Below are positions 1 through 7,750 of a stretch of 10,010 nucleotides of DNA, in pieces. Both the position numbers and the translations under genes were made by a program. Position 1 is the stretch's first letter. Each line of letters begins with the position of its first letter. Location: the NCBI GenBank assembly GCA_015663215.1, contig DQSP01000117.1:1-10010 (forward strand). Reading direction: 5' to 3'. This DNA is from Sulfurimonas sp. GTDB lineage: Bacteria > Campylobacterota > Campylobacteria > Campylobacterales > Sulfurimonadaceae. The notes beneath the pieces were generated by a model, which saw only the letters and a list, made by a program, of their open reading frames with translations, searched no databases and was not told the origin of the DNA.

Positions 1-11
1 AGAGGTTTAAA

Positions 12-845
12 ATGAACTTTAGAAGTATTGTAAACAATATAGAAGCATTAGCTCCTCTCTCAGATACAACACAAATTGTAAGAGGCCTCTATGAAGATGG
101 TGCTGAGAATGTGAATATAGCAAAATTAGTTAAAGCTATTGAGACTGATGCAGCATTGACTGTTAACATACTTAAGATGATAAACTCTCCTTTGTATGGT
201 TTTTCTAAACAGATTAATTCTATTTCTCAAGCGGTAACTCTATTTGGTACACAAACAGTGTATGGCTTAGTTGTTCGCTACTCCATTGAGTCATTAATAA
301 TAGCAAACTTACGTCCCTATGGACTCTCAAATAGTAAATTCAATGATATCTGTCATATGCAGAGTGCTCTTATGAATCAGTGGTATTCAAAGGTAAACTT
401 ACAAGATGCACAGTTTTTAGCTCCTCTTGCTTTGATTATGGAGTCTGGTAAATTAGTTGTTGCACAAGAAGTGGTTCATAGTGGTAATATTAAAGAGTTT
501 ATAAGTGGCTTAAAAAAAGCATCAAACATACCAGAGTATGAAAATGCTATTTTTGGTACATCATCATACTATGTTAGTGGACTTTTATTTGAGCACTGGC
601 ATTTAGACATACTGTATGTTGATACACTTAAAGCTTTAGACTTTGAACATGACGGAGCATCAAAACGAGACAACTATGTGGATGCTCTTGATGTAGTTCG
701 AACCGCAGTTAACGTGACAGATATTTTTACAGAGGAGTCAATTAACGATGCAGCTGAAATAGTTTTAAGTATGGGCTTGGATACCCTAAGTTTTAAAAAT
801 ATTTGTATCGGACTCAAAGAGATATATATAAAGGACAAATCATAG
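12..845 (+). CDS. HDOD-domain signalling protein
   Basis: A 277-residue protein that is essentially a single HDOD domain, a helical HD-related output domain found in bacterial signalling proteins. The family hallmark lies at about residues 45-79: an acidic/hydrophobic helix, then N58-S59 followed by the LYGF stretch, and the IxSIxQAVTLFG helix. No GGDEF, EAL, receiver or membrane segment is visible, so the input partner is unknown. The HDOD fold often lacks the HD catalytic metal ligands, and I see no clear HD pair in the core, so a protein-interaction or regulatory role is more likely than hydrolysis (inference). The ATG at 12 is preceded by AGAGG at 1-5, well spaced. The stop is 2 bases before the nspC start, so the two genes are probably co-transcribed. 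Promoter and earlier operon genes lie outside the window. Family call is strong; specific function unknown. Confidence 0.85.
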   Translation: MNFRSIVNNIEALAPLSDTTQIVRGLYEDGAENVNIAKLVKAIETDAALTVNILKMINSPLYGFSKQINSISQAVTLFGTQTVYGLVVRYSIESLIIANLRPYGLSNSKFNDICHMQSALMNQWYSKVNLQDAQFLAPLALIMESGKLVVAQEVVHSGNIKEFISGLKKASNIPEYENAIFGTSSYYVSGLLFEHWHLDILYVDTLKALDFEHDGASKRDNYVDALDVVRTAVNVTDIFTEESINDAAEIVLSMGLDTLSFKNICIGLKEIYIKDKS

Positions 846-847
846 TT

Positions 848-1987
848 ATGCATAATATAGAGACTCCCTATTATCTTTGCGATGAAAGACTACTGGAAAA
901 CAATTTAAAAATACTTGCAGATGTACAAAAACGAAGTGGTGCTAAAATTATTGTAGCACTCAAAGGTTTTGCAATGTTTTCTACATTTGCTTTAGTATCT
1001 AAGTATTTGCATGGATGTTGTGCAAGTGGACTACATGAAGCTCGTCTTGCTAAAGAAGAATTTTTAAAGTACAATAGTGAAGCAGAGATACATACTTACT
1101 CCCCTGCATTTAAAGAATCAGAATTAGAAGAGATAGTGAAACTATCAAATCACATAGTTTTTAACTCACCACATCAATTAGACAGATTTCTTTTAAAAAC
1201 CAAAGAAATTAATCCAAATATTCATATTTCTTTACGAATAAATCCCGAAGTTTCAGCCTCTCCAAAAGACATATATAACCCTTGTGGACTCTACTCGCGT
1301 TTAGGTACTACACTAGAAAACATAGATGAAAGTACCTTAAATAGGGTAGATGGACTTAACTTTCATGCCTTGTGTGAGCAAAATGTGGATGCTCTTGAAG
1401 AAGTTTTAGTAGCGTTTGAGAGGGATTTTAGTAAATATTTTAAAAATTTAAAATATATTAACTTTGGTGGTGGTCATCATATAACTAAAAAAGGTTATGA
1501 TATTGAGAGATTAGTTTGTATTATCAAAGCATTTCGTTTGAAATACCAAATAGATGTATATCTTGAACCGGGTGAAGCTGTTGGTTGGGAAAGTGGATAC
1601 TTAGTTGCTACAGTTTTAGATCTATTTCATAATGGAATGAACATCGCAATCTTAGATACTTCAGCAGAAGCACATATGCCAGACACTTTGTCTATGCCTT
1701 ATCGAGCAGAAGTAAGAGGTGCAGGTGTGGCGGGAGAGAAAAAATATACCTATCGTTTAGGTGGTAACACTTGTCTTGCAGGGGACATAATGGGAGACTA
1801 CTCTTTTGATGTAGCGCTTGAAGTTGGTGATACCATTATTTTTGAAGATCAGGTACATTATACTTTTGTTAAAAACACTACTTTTAATGGCATAAAACTT
1901 CCATCACTAGTTGTTAAACGACTTGATGGTAGTGTCGAAGTTGTCAAAGAGTTTGGTTATGATGAGTATAAATGCAGGTTAAGTTAG
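848..1987 (+). CDS. nspC: Carboxynorspermidine/carboxyspermidine decarboxylase
   Basis: PLP-dependent fold-type III decarboxylase (alanine racemase/ornithine decarboxylase-like) that releases CO2 from carboxyspermidine or carboxynorspermidine, the last step of the alternative polyamine route. In Campylobacter this route makes spermidine. The 379-residue length from ATG 848 fits the family. Visible motifs are the PLP lysine K39 in VALKGF, LRINPE (129-134), SRLG (150-153), HALCEQN (173-179), the phosphate-binding GGGHH (207-211), EPGEA (240-244) and GGNTCLAGD (305-313) with the active-site Cys309. An upstream in-frame ATG at 803 would add 15 residues inside the HDOD gene; I chose 848 because the protein then begins directly with the family's xTPYYLxD start and AAGGA lies at 831-835. 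The partner carboxyspermidine dehydrogenase is not in the window. The TAG stop overlaps the stop of the convergent tolC-like gene. Confidence 0.93.
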   Translation: MHNIETPYYLCDERLLENNLKILADVQKRSGAKIIVALKGFAMFSTFALVSKYLHGCCASGLHEARLAKEEFLKYNSEAEIHTYSPAFKESELEEIVKLSNHIVFNSPHQLDRFLLKTKEINPNIHISLRINPEVSASPKDIYNPCGLYSRLGTTLENIDESTLNRVDGLNFHALCEQNVDALEEVLVAFERDFSKYFKNLKYINFGGGHHITKKGYDIERLVCIIKAFRLKYQIDVYLEPGEAVGWESGYLVATVLDLFHNGMNIAILDTSAEAHMPDTLSMPYRAEVRGAGVAGEKKYTYRLGGNTCLAGDIMGDYSFDVALEVGDTIIFEDQVHYTFVKNTTFNGIKLPSLVVKRLDGSVEVVKEFGYDEYKCRLS

Positions 1988-3339
1988 CTCTTTTGTAAAA
2001 GTATGCCTAGTTCATACTTTAACTGAAGGTGCAGTAATTGAAGCTCAAAGTAGTAGTGTAGAAGTTTTTGTTGTGCTTTTAGGCTTAAAATCTCGCGTTG
2101 ATTAACAAACAGCAAAGAACTCAGACCTTCTTGATATCTTCTTCTCTCAGCACTCTCTAACTGTTCTACTAAAGATATCTCTTCATCTGCTAGTTGAATA
2201 TTTTGCTTCTGCAAGGATGCTTTTTGTATGATATTTCTAATATTTACTTGAATATCATTTTTAATAGTAAGTTTAGAGTTTTGAAGTAAAATCTTCTCTT
2301 TTTTATAGCTCTCATCTCTTCCTTTGTAGTCACTTCTCTCTAAGGGAAAGTTAAATGCCATAGCAACTTTATAACCATTCTCTTTATATGCTAGATCATA
2401 TACACCATTGAGTCTGATGTCAAACTTGGGGTACTTTGATATATCATTATATTGTGATTGTAGGTCTACCTTATCTAGTAAGTACTCTATCTCTTGAAAT
2501 TCAGGACGATTTTTTAAAGCTATCTCCTGTGCACCAAGATATAGCTCCTCATCCTTGCCTTCTTCAATTTTTATACTAGGAAGAGTATATCGTTTATAGA
2601 AAGTCTCTTTTGAGATGTTGAGATACTTTAAAAAAGTATTTTCTAGGTTTTGGTATCTATTTTCTGCACTTAGAAGCCTTTGTTTTCTATTTATGATCTG
2701 GCTTTGAACATCTATGAGGGCAATTTTGGCACGTTTACCACCTCTCACTTCTTTAGCAATAAACTCATAGTTTAGTTTTGCTTTGTTGAGTAAATCTTTT
2801 TCTGTTAGGTAGACACTTCTGTTGAGGAGCAGTTCAAAGTAGATTTTTGAAGTGAGAAGATAAAGTTTTAAAATCTTTTTTTTACTGCCCTGTGATAACT
2901 CTTTTGTTTTGAGCTGTGCTACTTGTAAATCTAACTCATTTTTACTTGTGTTGTTGATGAGCGAGAGTACAGGAATGTTTACACTTGTATAAACTTCTCC
3001 CTCTTGGCCTGTTTTGATGTTGTTATACTCTTGCGTACCTTGTGCATCACGGTAAGCTACACTAAACTCCATACCATTACCAATAGCTTTAGTGAGGTCT
3101 ACTTGCCTATAATCTCCCTCAGTAGTTGGGTAGCGTTTAGTATCGTATTTCATATTAAACTGTGTATCAAATACAGACTGAAAAACATTTTCTCTTTCTC
3201 TACTCACTGCCTCTTTAGCAATGCTAGCATAGTAGTAGGGATTACTCTCTACTAAGTACTCTTGTATAGTCTCTTGAGTAAAGAGTGTTTGAGAAAAGAG
3301 TAGTAGAGGCGAGAAAAGAAATGATGATATTCGTAACAT
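1984..3339 (-). CDS. TolC-family outer-membrane efflux/secretion channel
   Basis: A 451-residue outer-membrane factor that would form the trimeric channel and periplasmic tunnel of a tripartite exporter. The N-terminus (residues 1 to about 20, MLRISSFLFSPLLLFSQ) is a signal peptide. After it come a beta-rich stretch (about 55-120), a long helical hairpin (about 125-235), a second short beta region around 300-345, and a second coiled hairpin to the C-terminus rich in Leu, Gln and Glu. This duplicated helix-strand-helix plan is that of the OEP/TolC family, and the length is usual for it. The start codon ATG (3339-3337) overlaps the TAA of the hlyD-like gene as TAATG, implying translational coupling. 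It is the last gene of the export operon and meets nspC tail to tail. Substrate cannot be read from the sequence. Confidence 0.85.
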   Translation of the reverse strand: MLRISSFLFSPLLLFSQTLFTQETIQEYLVESNPYYYASIAKEAVSRERENVFQSVFDTQFNMKYDTKRYPTTEGDYRQVDLTKAIGNGMEFSVAYRDAQGTQEYNNIKTGQEGEVYTSVNIPVLSLINNTSKNELDLQVAQLKTKELSQGSKKKILKLYLLTSKIYFELLLNRSVYLTEKDLLNKAKLNYEFIAKEVRGGKRAKIALIDVQSQIINRKQRLLSAENRYQNLENTFLKYLNISKETFYKRYTLPSIKIEEGKDEELYLGAQEIALKNRPEFQEIEYLLDKVDLQSQYNDISKYPKFDIRLNGVYDLAYKENGYKVAMAFNFPLERSDYKGRDESYKKEKILLQNSKLTIKNDIQVNIRNIIQKASLQKQNIQLADEEISLVEQLESAERRRYQEGLSSLLFVNQREILSLKAQQKLLHYYFELQLLHLQLKYELGILLQKS

Positions 3340-4619
3340 TACTTTTTACTTTCTCCAGGGGTAATCATCTTAGGTGGCTGTGCTGAGAGGATTCTCCATA
3401 TCTCATACCAAATAGGAACAGTCGATATCCGCACCCACAGACTAGCTTGTGTTCCTATTTTTAGATGTTCGTTTGAAGGCCAGAGTGATTCGCCATCTGC
3501 ATGATCTTCGGTAATGATGGCATAGTAAGCACCTTTTTGATACGATGAACGTTCTATCGCAGTAATTACCCCAGCATAAGTACCATGTTGAATCTTTGGC
3601 CAACCAGAAATCTGTAAAGAGGGCCATCCATAAAAGATGATACGAGTTTTAAGACCTACTTTTATAAGGGGCATATGAAAATCAGATACTTTTACTCTTA
3701 TAGCTCTTTGTGTAACAATAGGGGAAAAGTAGAGAATGTTTTCACCTTTTTTTATGAGCCTGTTTTTATCATTGAGATATATTCTAACTACATAACCATC
3801 ACTCTTGGCAAGTACTTCACGTTTTTGATAACGCGAGAGGTTTATTGTGTCGCGTTTGATGTTTTGTTTTAAGGTGTTAAGTAGATTTTGAGTAATTAAA
3901 ATATCATTTTTAAATGAGTTTATCTTCACACGATTTTTATGCTCGAAGTTTTCTCTTTTTTGTTTTGTTATAGCGAGTTCGCTAGTAGCATTTTGTATAT
4001 CTAGCAAAATCTTTTGAAACTGTGCATCTGTTTGAAGATACTGGGTATATCTAAGTTCTAGTTGGCGTTTAGACTCGATACCTTCTTCATAAAGTACTTT
4101 AATCCTTGTATAGTTGATGTGGTCTATCTCTTTTTGGTTGGAGATAGCTAGTTTTTGTGCACTAAGGGCTTGAAGTGAGTTTTTAACTTGATTTATTGTT
4201 TTATCATAAATCTCGAGGGTCACTTGTGTGATACGGTAAAGACTTTGAAGATTTTCTTTGAGGTGTTTTAATTTTATAACTTCATTGTCATACTTTTGAT
4301 TACTTTGCTTTTTTATGGAAGAGAGGCTCTGTTGGTACTGTGCATCTAAGTCTATCATCTTAAAAAGAGGATCTCCTTTTTTAACAAACTCATTCTCTTT
4401 GACATAAATCTCTTCAATAAACCCATTTATAGTAGCAGCAATCTCATAATCTCTTTGTATGGGATCAAGGGCTGTAAGTGTACCTTCACCTGCTACCGTC
4501 TGCTGCCAAGGTAAAAAAAGCATTAGAAAAAAAACAAGTATAATAGCCGCTGTAATAAGAAGAAACTTTTTTACAATAGGGTGTTGCTCAAGTGATTCAA
4601 GGACTGTAAAATTATACAT
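3339..4619 (-). CDS. HlyD-family periplasmic adaptor (membrane fusion protein)
   Basis: A 426-residue adaptor that would link the inner-membrane exporter to the TolC-like channel. It has a short cytoplasmic N-terminus, one membrane helix at about residues 19-36, then LPWQQTVAGEGTL, typical of HlyD proteins. The first biotinyl-lipoyl half follows at about 60-95 (GFIEEIYVKENEFVKKGDPL). A long charged coiled coil spans about 95-260, the second lipoyl half comes near 265-300 (SDGYVVRIYL, IKKGENIL), and a beta-barrel domain includes VGLKTRIIFYGWPSLQISG. The start overlaps the end of the ABC membrane-domain gene by 8 bases, with AAGG upstream, and the end overlaps the tolC-like start. This order is the usual type I secretion layout. 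The reading frame is intact even though the upstream partner gene carries a stop codon. Confidence 0.88.
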   Translation of the reverse strand: MYNFTVLESLEQHPIVKKFLLITAAIILVFFLMLFLPWQQTVAGEGTLTALDPIQRDYEIAATINGFIEEIYVKENEFVKKGDPLFKMIDLDAQYQQSLSSIKKQSNQKYDNEVIKLKHLKENLQSLYRITQVTLEIYDKTINQVKNSLQALSAQKLAISNQKEIDHINYTRIKVLYEEGIESKRQLELRYTQYLQTDAQFQKILLDIQNATSELAITKQKRENFEHKNRVKINSFKNDILITQNLLNTLKQNIKRDTINLSRYQKREVLAKSDGYVVRIYLNDKNRLIKKGENILYFSPIVTQRAIRVKVSDFHMPLIKVGLKTRIIFYGWPSLQISGWPKIQHGTYAGVITAIERSSYQKGAYYAIITEDHADGESLWPSNEHLKIGTQASLWVRISTVPIWYEIWRILSAQPPKMITPGESKK

Positions 4620-5595
4620 GCTCAGCCTTTTTTAAAGCACGAGAGAGTTTGTCTATTTTATAAAACCCTTCCACCATGTCGTAGATGTAGTCTATCTGCT
4701 TCATAAAAGATCGTAAACCATTTAGGACTGAAAGAATAATAATCTCAATCGCAACAAAATCTCCAATAGGGATAGTTCCCTCAAATACAAGATAACCACC
4801 TAAAATAAAAAATGAACTTAAAATAAGACCCTCTATAAAAAAGCTAACGGCGAGTTGTCTTGCAATAATGCTAAACATATCTCTTCTTGTTTCTAAAAAA
4901 TTTATAAGAAGGGTGTTAAGTTTATTTAATGTATGAGCAGGAGAAGAAGTTTCATCACTGATGTTTTGAATAAAGTAAATCGCTTCGTGTTTAGCATCTG
5001 AGCGTTTAATAGCTAAACGAGGCCCATGTCAACCGAGTCTTAAAGCAATAGTTAAAAATAGTAGTATAAAAATAACGGCAAGTATAAAGAAGTTAATATC
5101 AAAAATAAGAAGCAGTAAAAGACTCACGACAATTTTTATAATAAGTCCTGAAGCATTCATAAAAAGCGCAGGTAAAAGTTTTTGAATGGCTACTACATCA
5201 AAAAAATAGTTCATATACTTGTCAATTTCATTATGTTGATATTCTCTATTCTCAATTGCTAGTATTGATGTATTAATGGCATTTTTAACAAATATACCTT
5301 GCTCAAATTTTTCAATCATATACTCTTTTAGAACTTGTATAAGTGCAATCATCATGAAAACTACAATAATAATAAAACTTAAAACAGTAATGGAAACAGT
5401 AGCATGTGCTAAAACACTGTTAATAATAAAAGCAGCAGTCAATGGACTTACCATAAGAAGTGTAGCTTCTAAAGTAGAGTAATAAAGAAGGTATGAAATA
5501 TTTTTTTTATCATATCTAATGATACTTTTTAGATTTGTGTAAATAAGGTCTGTAATATGCACATCTTCCCTTATGTATTTGTTTTGTACTATCAT
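4612..5595 (-). pseudogene. ABC exporter membrane-domain protein, interrupted by in-frame TGA
   Basis: Read through, this frame gives about 327 codons resembling the six-helix membrane domain of an ABC exporter of the type I secretion type. Membrane segments are seen near residues 34-60, 69-87, two between 145 and 188, and two after the stop (within FFIEGLILSSFFILGGYLVF and the following AIEIIILSVL). Codon 189 is TGA (5031-5029), right after LTIALRLG; the frame continues with HGPRLAIKRSDAKHEAIYF, which fits the cytoplasmic helix after TM4. The frame is unbroken on both sides, so this is one substitution, not a frameshift. The gene ends in the linker where an ATPase domain would begin: no Walker A, signature or Walker B is present. 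TTG at 5601 is an alternative start; ATG at 5595 is preferred. Reinitiation at ATG 4878, after a purine-rich AGAAGAG, is possible. Called pseudogene because of the stop; sequence error or readthrough is not excluded. Confidence 0.75.
5003..5019 (-). repeat. 6-bp hairpin just after the in-frame TGA
   Basis: On the minus-strand transcript, CGUUUA (5019-5014), loop GCUAU (5013-5009) and UAAACG (5008-5003) form a perfect 6-bp stem starting 9 bases after the TGA. The loop begins 15 bases after the stop, and its first base is G. This loosely recalls a bacterial selenocysteine insertion element, but the stem is short and AT-rich and the gene family is not a known selenoprotein. The inverted repeat is seen directly; any function is speculative. 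Confidence 0.3.
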
Positions 5596-5637
5596 ATCCA
5601 AAAAGTGTTAATTAAATAGAAGAAAATTAGATAAATT

Positions 5638-5643
5638 ATTATA
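5638..5643 (-). promoter_or_regulatory. Candidate -10 box of the export operon
   Basis: The minus strand reads ACTATATAATAAT, giving a perfect TATAAT at 5643-5638, about 42 bases upstream of ATG 5595 in the 77-base gap to the divergent methyltransferase gene. No clear -35 is visible, which is common for the main sigma factor in Campylobacterota. The region is so AT-rich that a chance match is possible. Confidence 0.4.
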
Positions 5644-5672
5644 TAGTTGTAGTTAAAAAGAGAGCATTATAT

Positions 5673-6227
5673 ATGATAGAAGATAAAGAACGCTGGAACA
5701 AACGCCATGTAGAAAAACCAATGCGACATAATGTAGAGCCTATTCTAGAAAAGTATATAAATGAAGTAGAAGTCGGAGTAGCACTAGATATAGCATGTGG
5801 AGTAGGGCGCAACACTCATTTTTTAGAGGAGAAAGGCTTTTTTGTTGATGCTGTAGATATTAGCGACTATGCACTCTCACAAATTAAAGATACAAAAAAG
5901 ATAAAGAAATTTGAGGTTGATTTAGATACATATAACTTAGAGATAAACAAGTATGACCTTATAGTAAACATCAACTTTCTATCACGGCGTTTAATGCCTC
6001 AGATAAAAGAAGCTCTTCGTGATGGTGGGGTAGTGATATTTGAGACATTTATTATAGCACATGGAGATTTTACACAGCCTGTTAATCCTGAGTTTTTACT
6101 TAGAAAAAATGAACTACTGCACTCCTTTATCGGGCTTGATATCATTTATTATGAAGAAAGAAATGATGTAAATTTAAGAGGTGAAGATACTCGTGTAGCT
6201 TCTCTTGTTGCTAGAAAACCAGCTTAA
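5673..6227 (+). CDS. TehB-like class I SAM-dependent methyltransferase
   Basis: A 184-residue cytoplasmic methyltransferase. The SAM-binding motif I is at residues 37-47 (ALDIACGVGRN), with the acidic ribose ligand D62 in DAVDIS and a post-motif strand YDLIVNINFLSRRL around 98-111. GGVVIFETF near 122-130 is the strand 5 region. The C-terminus (EDTRVASLVARKP) is typical of short TehB-like proteins. TehB methylates tellurite or selenite in some bacteria, but many relatives have other small-molecule substrates, so the substrate is not assigned and no symbol is given. The length matches the short methyltransferase-only form, lacking the N-terminal domain of longer versions. ATG 5673 has only a weak purine-rich AAAAAGAGAG upstream. 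It is divergent from the export operon, sharing a short AT-rich promoter region. Confidence 0.85.
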   Translation: MIEDKERWNKRHVEKPMRHNVEPILEKYINEVEVGVALDIACGVGRNTHFLEEKGFFVDAVDISDYALSQIKDTKKIKKFEVDLDTYNLEINKYDLIVNINFLSRRLMPQIKEALRDGGVVIFETFIIAHGDFTQPVNPEFLLRKNELLHSFIGLDIIYYEERNDVNLRGEDTRVASLVARKPA

Positions 6228-6269
6228 ACTTTTAAGTACTCTAAAAACTACTACTAAAGAGAAGCTACA
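6194..6269. repeat. 13-bp perfect inverted repeat flanking the methyltransferase stop
   Basis: TGTAGCTTCTCTT at 6194-6206 is exactly complementary to AAGAGAAGCTACA at 6257-6269, separated by 50 bases. The first arm lies in the last codons of the methyltransferase gene and the second in the gap before selO. The loop contains the stop codon and a small CTTAAA/TTTAAG palindrome (6223-6236). No run of T follows, so it is not a standard intrinsic terminator. It could be an mRNA-end structure or a remnant duplication. Confidence 0.5.
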
Positions 6270-6298
6270 GTTTAAAAGTATCAATGTAGTATTTCATT

Positions 6299-7738
6299 AT
6301 GACAATTGATACTATGAACCTAAAGACCCCTTATCTCTCTCTTTGTGAGGCATTTTATAATGAAACTAAAAGTGACCCACTAGAAGAACCTTACCTTATA
6401 AGCTTTAATCCAGAGGCAGCAAAACTCATCGATCTTGATGAGAGTAGTGCGAATGACCCACTTTTAGTTTCATTGCTCAATGGTACTTTTATCCCCAAAG
6501 GGGTATCTCCTTTTGCTATGGTTTATGCTGGGCATCAGTTTGGACACTATAACCCATGGTTAGGTGATGGAAGAGCTATTAACCTTGGAACACTTAATGG
6601 CTGGAACTTACAGACTAAGGGAAGTGGAGAAACTCTCTACTCGCGTTCTGCAGATGGAAGAGCTGCAATTCGCTCCTCTATACGAGAGTACCTTATGAGT
6701 GAATCTATGTTTCATCTTGGCATAGCAACAACAAGAGCACTGGCAATCATAGGCTCAAAAACAAAAATCATCCGAAATGCGGTAGAAAATGCAGCAGTTG
6801 TTATGCGAATGTCATCATCTTGGATTCGTTTTGGAACTTTTGAGTACTTTTACTATAATCGTGAGTATGATAAACTCCAAGAGTTAGCAGAGTATGTCAT
6901 AGCAGAGTCATTTCCTCACCTAGAGGGAGATGATGATAGATTCTTGAAGATGTTCTGTGAAGTTGTAGATAAAACGGCTCTACTTATAGCTCAGTGGCAA
7001 GGAATAGGCTTTAATCATGGTGTAATGAACACTGATAATATGTCCATAGCAGGACTTACAATAGACTACGGACCTTTTGCTATGATGGATGACTTTAACT
7101 TTGGGTATATCTGTAACTGCTCAGATACAGTAGGGCGTTATAGTTATGCTGAACAACCAAATGTTGCTTACTGGAATCTGACTATGCTTGCAAAAGCACT
7201 CTCTCCAATCATACCAAAAGATAAGATGGATAAAAAGCTAGAAGAGTATGGTGCATCTTTATATCCAAATGCTTACATAAAAGTAATGTGTGCAAAACTT
7301 GGCTTATTAGAAGAACTAGATACAGATGCAACACTCGTAGAGGAGCTTGTGATTGCTCTGCATGATGCATTTGTAGACTACACCCTCTTTTTTAGAACAC
7401 TTAGCGTTTATGATGGTAATAAAGAGGCTCTTTATGACATATCAATGAACCCGATAGCTGTTGATAAATGGTTACAGATGTATGATGAGAGAGTCAAAGA
7501 AGAAAAGACAAGTTTTATTCAGAGAACTGAGATGATGTTACAAGAAAACCCGAAGTATGTCTTAAAAAATCATATGCTTCAAGAGGCAATAGTCCTAGCA
7601 GAAAAAGGTGACTTCTCTATGGTAGAACAACTACTTCATATTGCTTCGCACCCTTATGATGAACTCCCAGAGTTTGAACACTTTGCAGGTGATACACCCG
7701 AAGAGTATAAGAACATAGGACTTTCTTGCTCTTCGTAG
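6299..7738 (+). CDS. selO: Protein adenylyltransferase SelO (YdiU/UPF0061)
   Basis: SelO is a pseudokinase-fold enzyme that transfers AMP from ATP to Ser, Thr or Tyr of target proteins, linked to redox stress responses. The 479-residue length matches bacterial SelO. Key features are YAGHQFGHYNPWLGDGRA (76-93), the nucleotide-binding K107 in QTKGSGETLYSR, E130 in SIREYL, the HGVMNTDN motif with D246 and N247 (240-247), and metal-binding D256 in TIDYGPF. The chain ends in Ser-Cys-Ser-Ser; Cys477 sits where vertebrate SelO carries selenocysteine, and C272 in YICN is placed like the disulfide partner reported in the E. coli enzyme. No Shine-Dalgarno is evident before ATG 6299; a second ATG at 6314 (Met6) is possible. 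It stands alone on this strand and ends 8 bases from the convergent alkC-like gene. Confidence 0.96.
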   Translation: MTIDTMNLKTPYLSLCEAFYNETKSDPLEEPYLISFNPEAAKLIDLDESSANDPLLVSLLNGTFIPKGVSPFAMVYAGHQFGHYNPWLGDGRAINLGTLNGWNLQTKGSGETLYSRSADGRAAIRSSIREYLMSESMFHLGIATTRALAIIGSKTKIIRNAVENAAVVMRMSSSWIRFGTFEYFYYNREYDKLQELAEYVIAESFPHLEGDDDRFLKMFCEVVDKTALLIAQWQGIGFNHGVMNTDNMSIAGLTIDYGPFAMMDDFNFGYICNCSDTVGRYSYAEQPNVAYWNLTMLAKALSPIIPKDKMDKKLEEYGASLYPNAYIKVMCAKLGLLEELDTDATLVEELVIALHDAFVDYTLFFRTLSVYDGNKEALYDISMNPIAVDKWLQMYDERVKEEKTSFIQRTEMMLQENPKYVLKNHMLQEAIVLAEKGDFSMVEQLLHIASHPYDELPEFEHFAGDTPEEYKNIGLSCSS

Positions 7739-7750
7739 TTTTATAACTAC
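7735..7750. repeat. Small palindrome covering both convergent stop codons
   Basis: GTAGTT (7735-7740), TTAT, AACTAC (7745-7750) is a perfect 6-bp inverted repeat. It contains the TAG of selO (7736-7738) and, on the other strand, the TAG of the alkC-like gene (7749-7747). It is the only dyad between the two convergent genes, but it is AT-rich and has no T-run on either side, so terminator activity is doubtful. Confidence 0.35.

Noticed and set aside
3004..3872. Plus-strand open frames opposite the tolC- and hlyD-like genes
   Set aside because: They are antisense to well-supported coding frames, have no recognisable domains, and show the composition of complementary-strand shadows.
4612..4878. 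A separate 88-codon membrane protein starting at ATG 4878
   Set aside because: The frame upstream of this ATG stays open and family-like back to the TGA at 5029-5031, so this is the distal part of the ABC membrane domain. Reinitiation remains possible but is not evidence for a separate gene.
7735..7750. Bidirectional intrinsic terminator between selO and the alkC-like gene
   Set aside because: The dyad is only 6 bp, AT-rich, and lacks a T-run on either strand; kept only as a small repeat.
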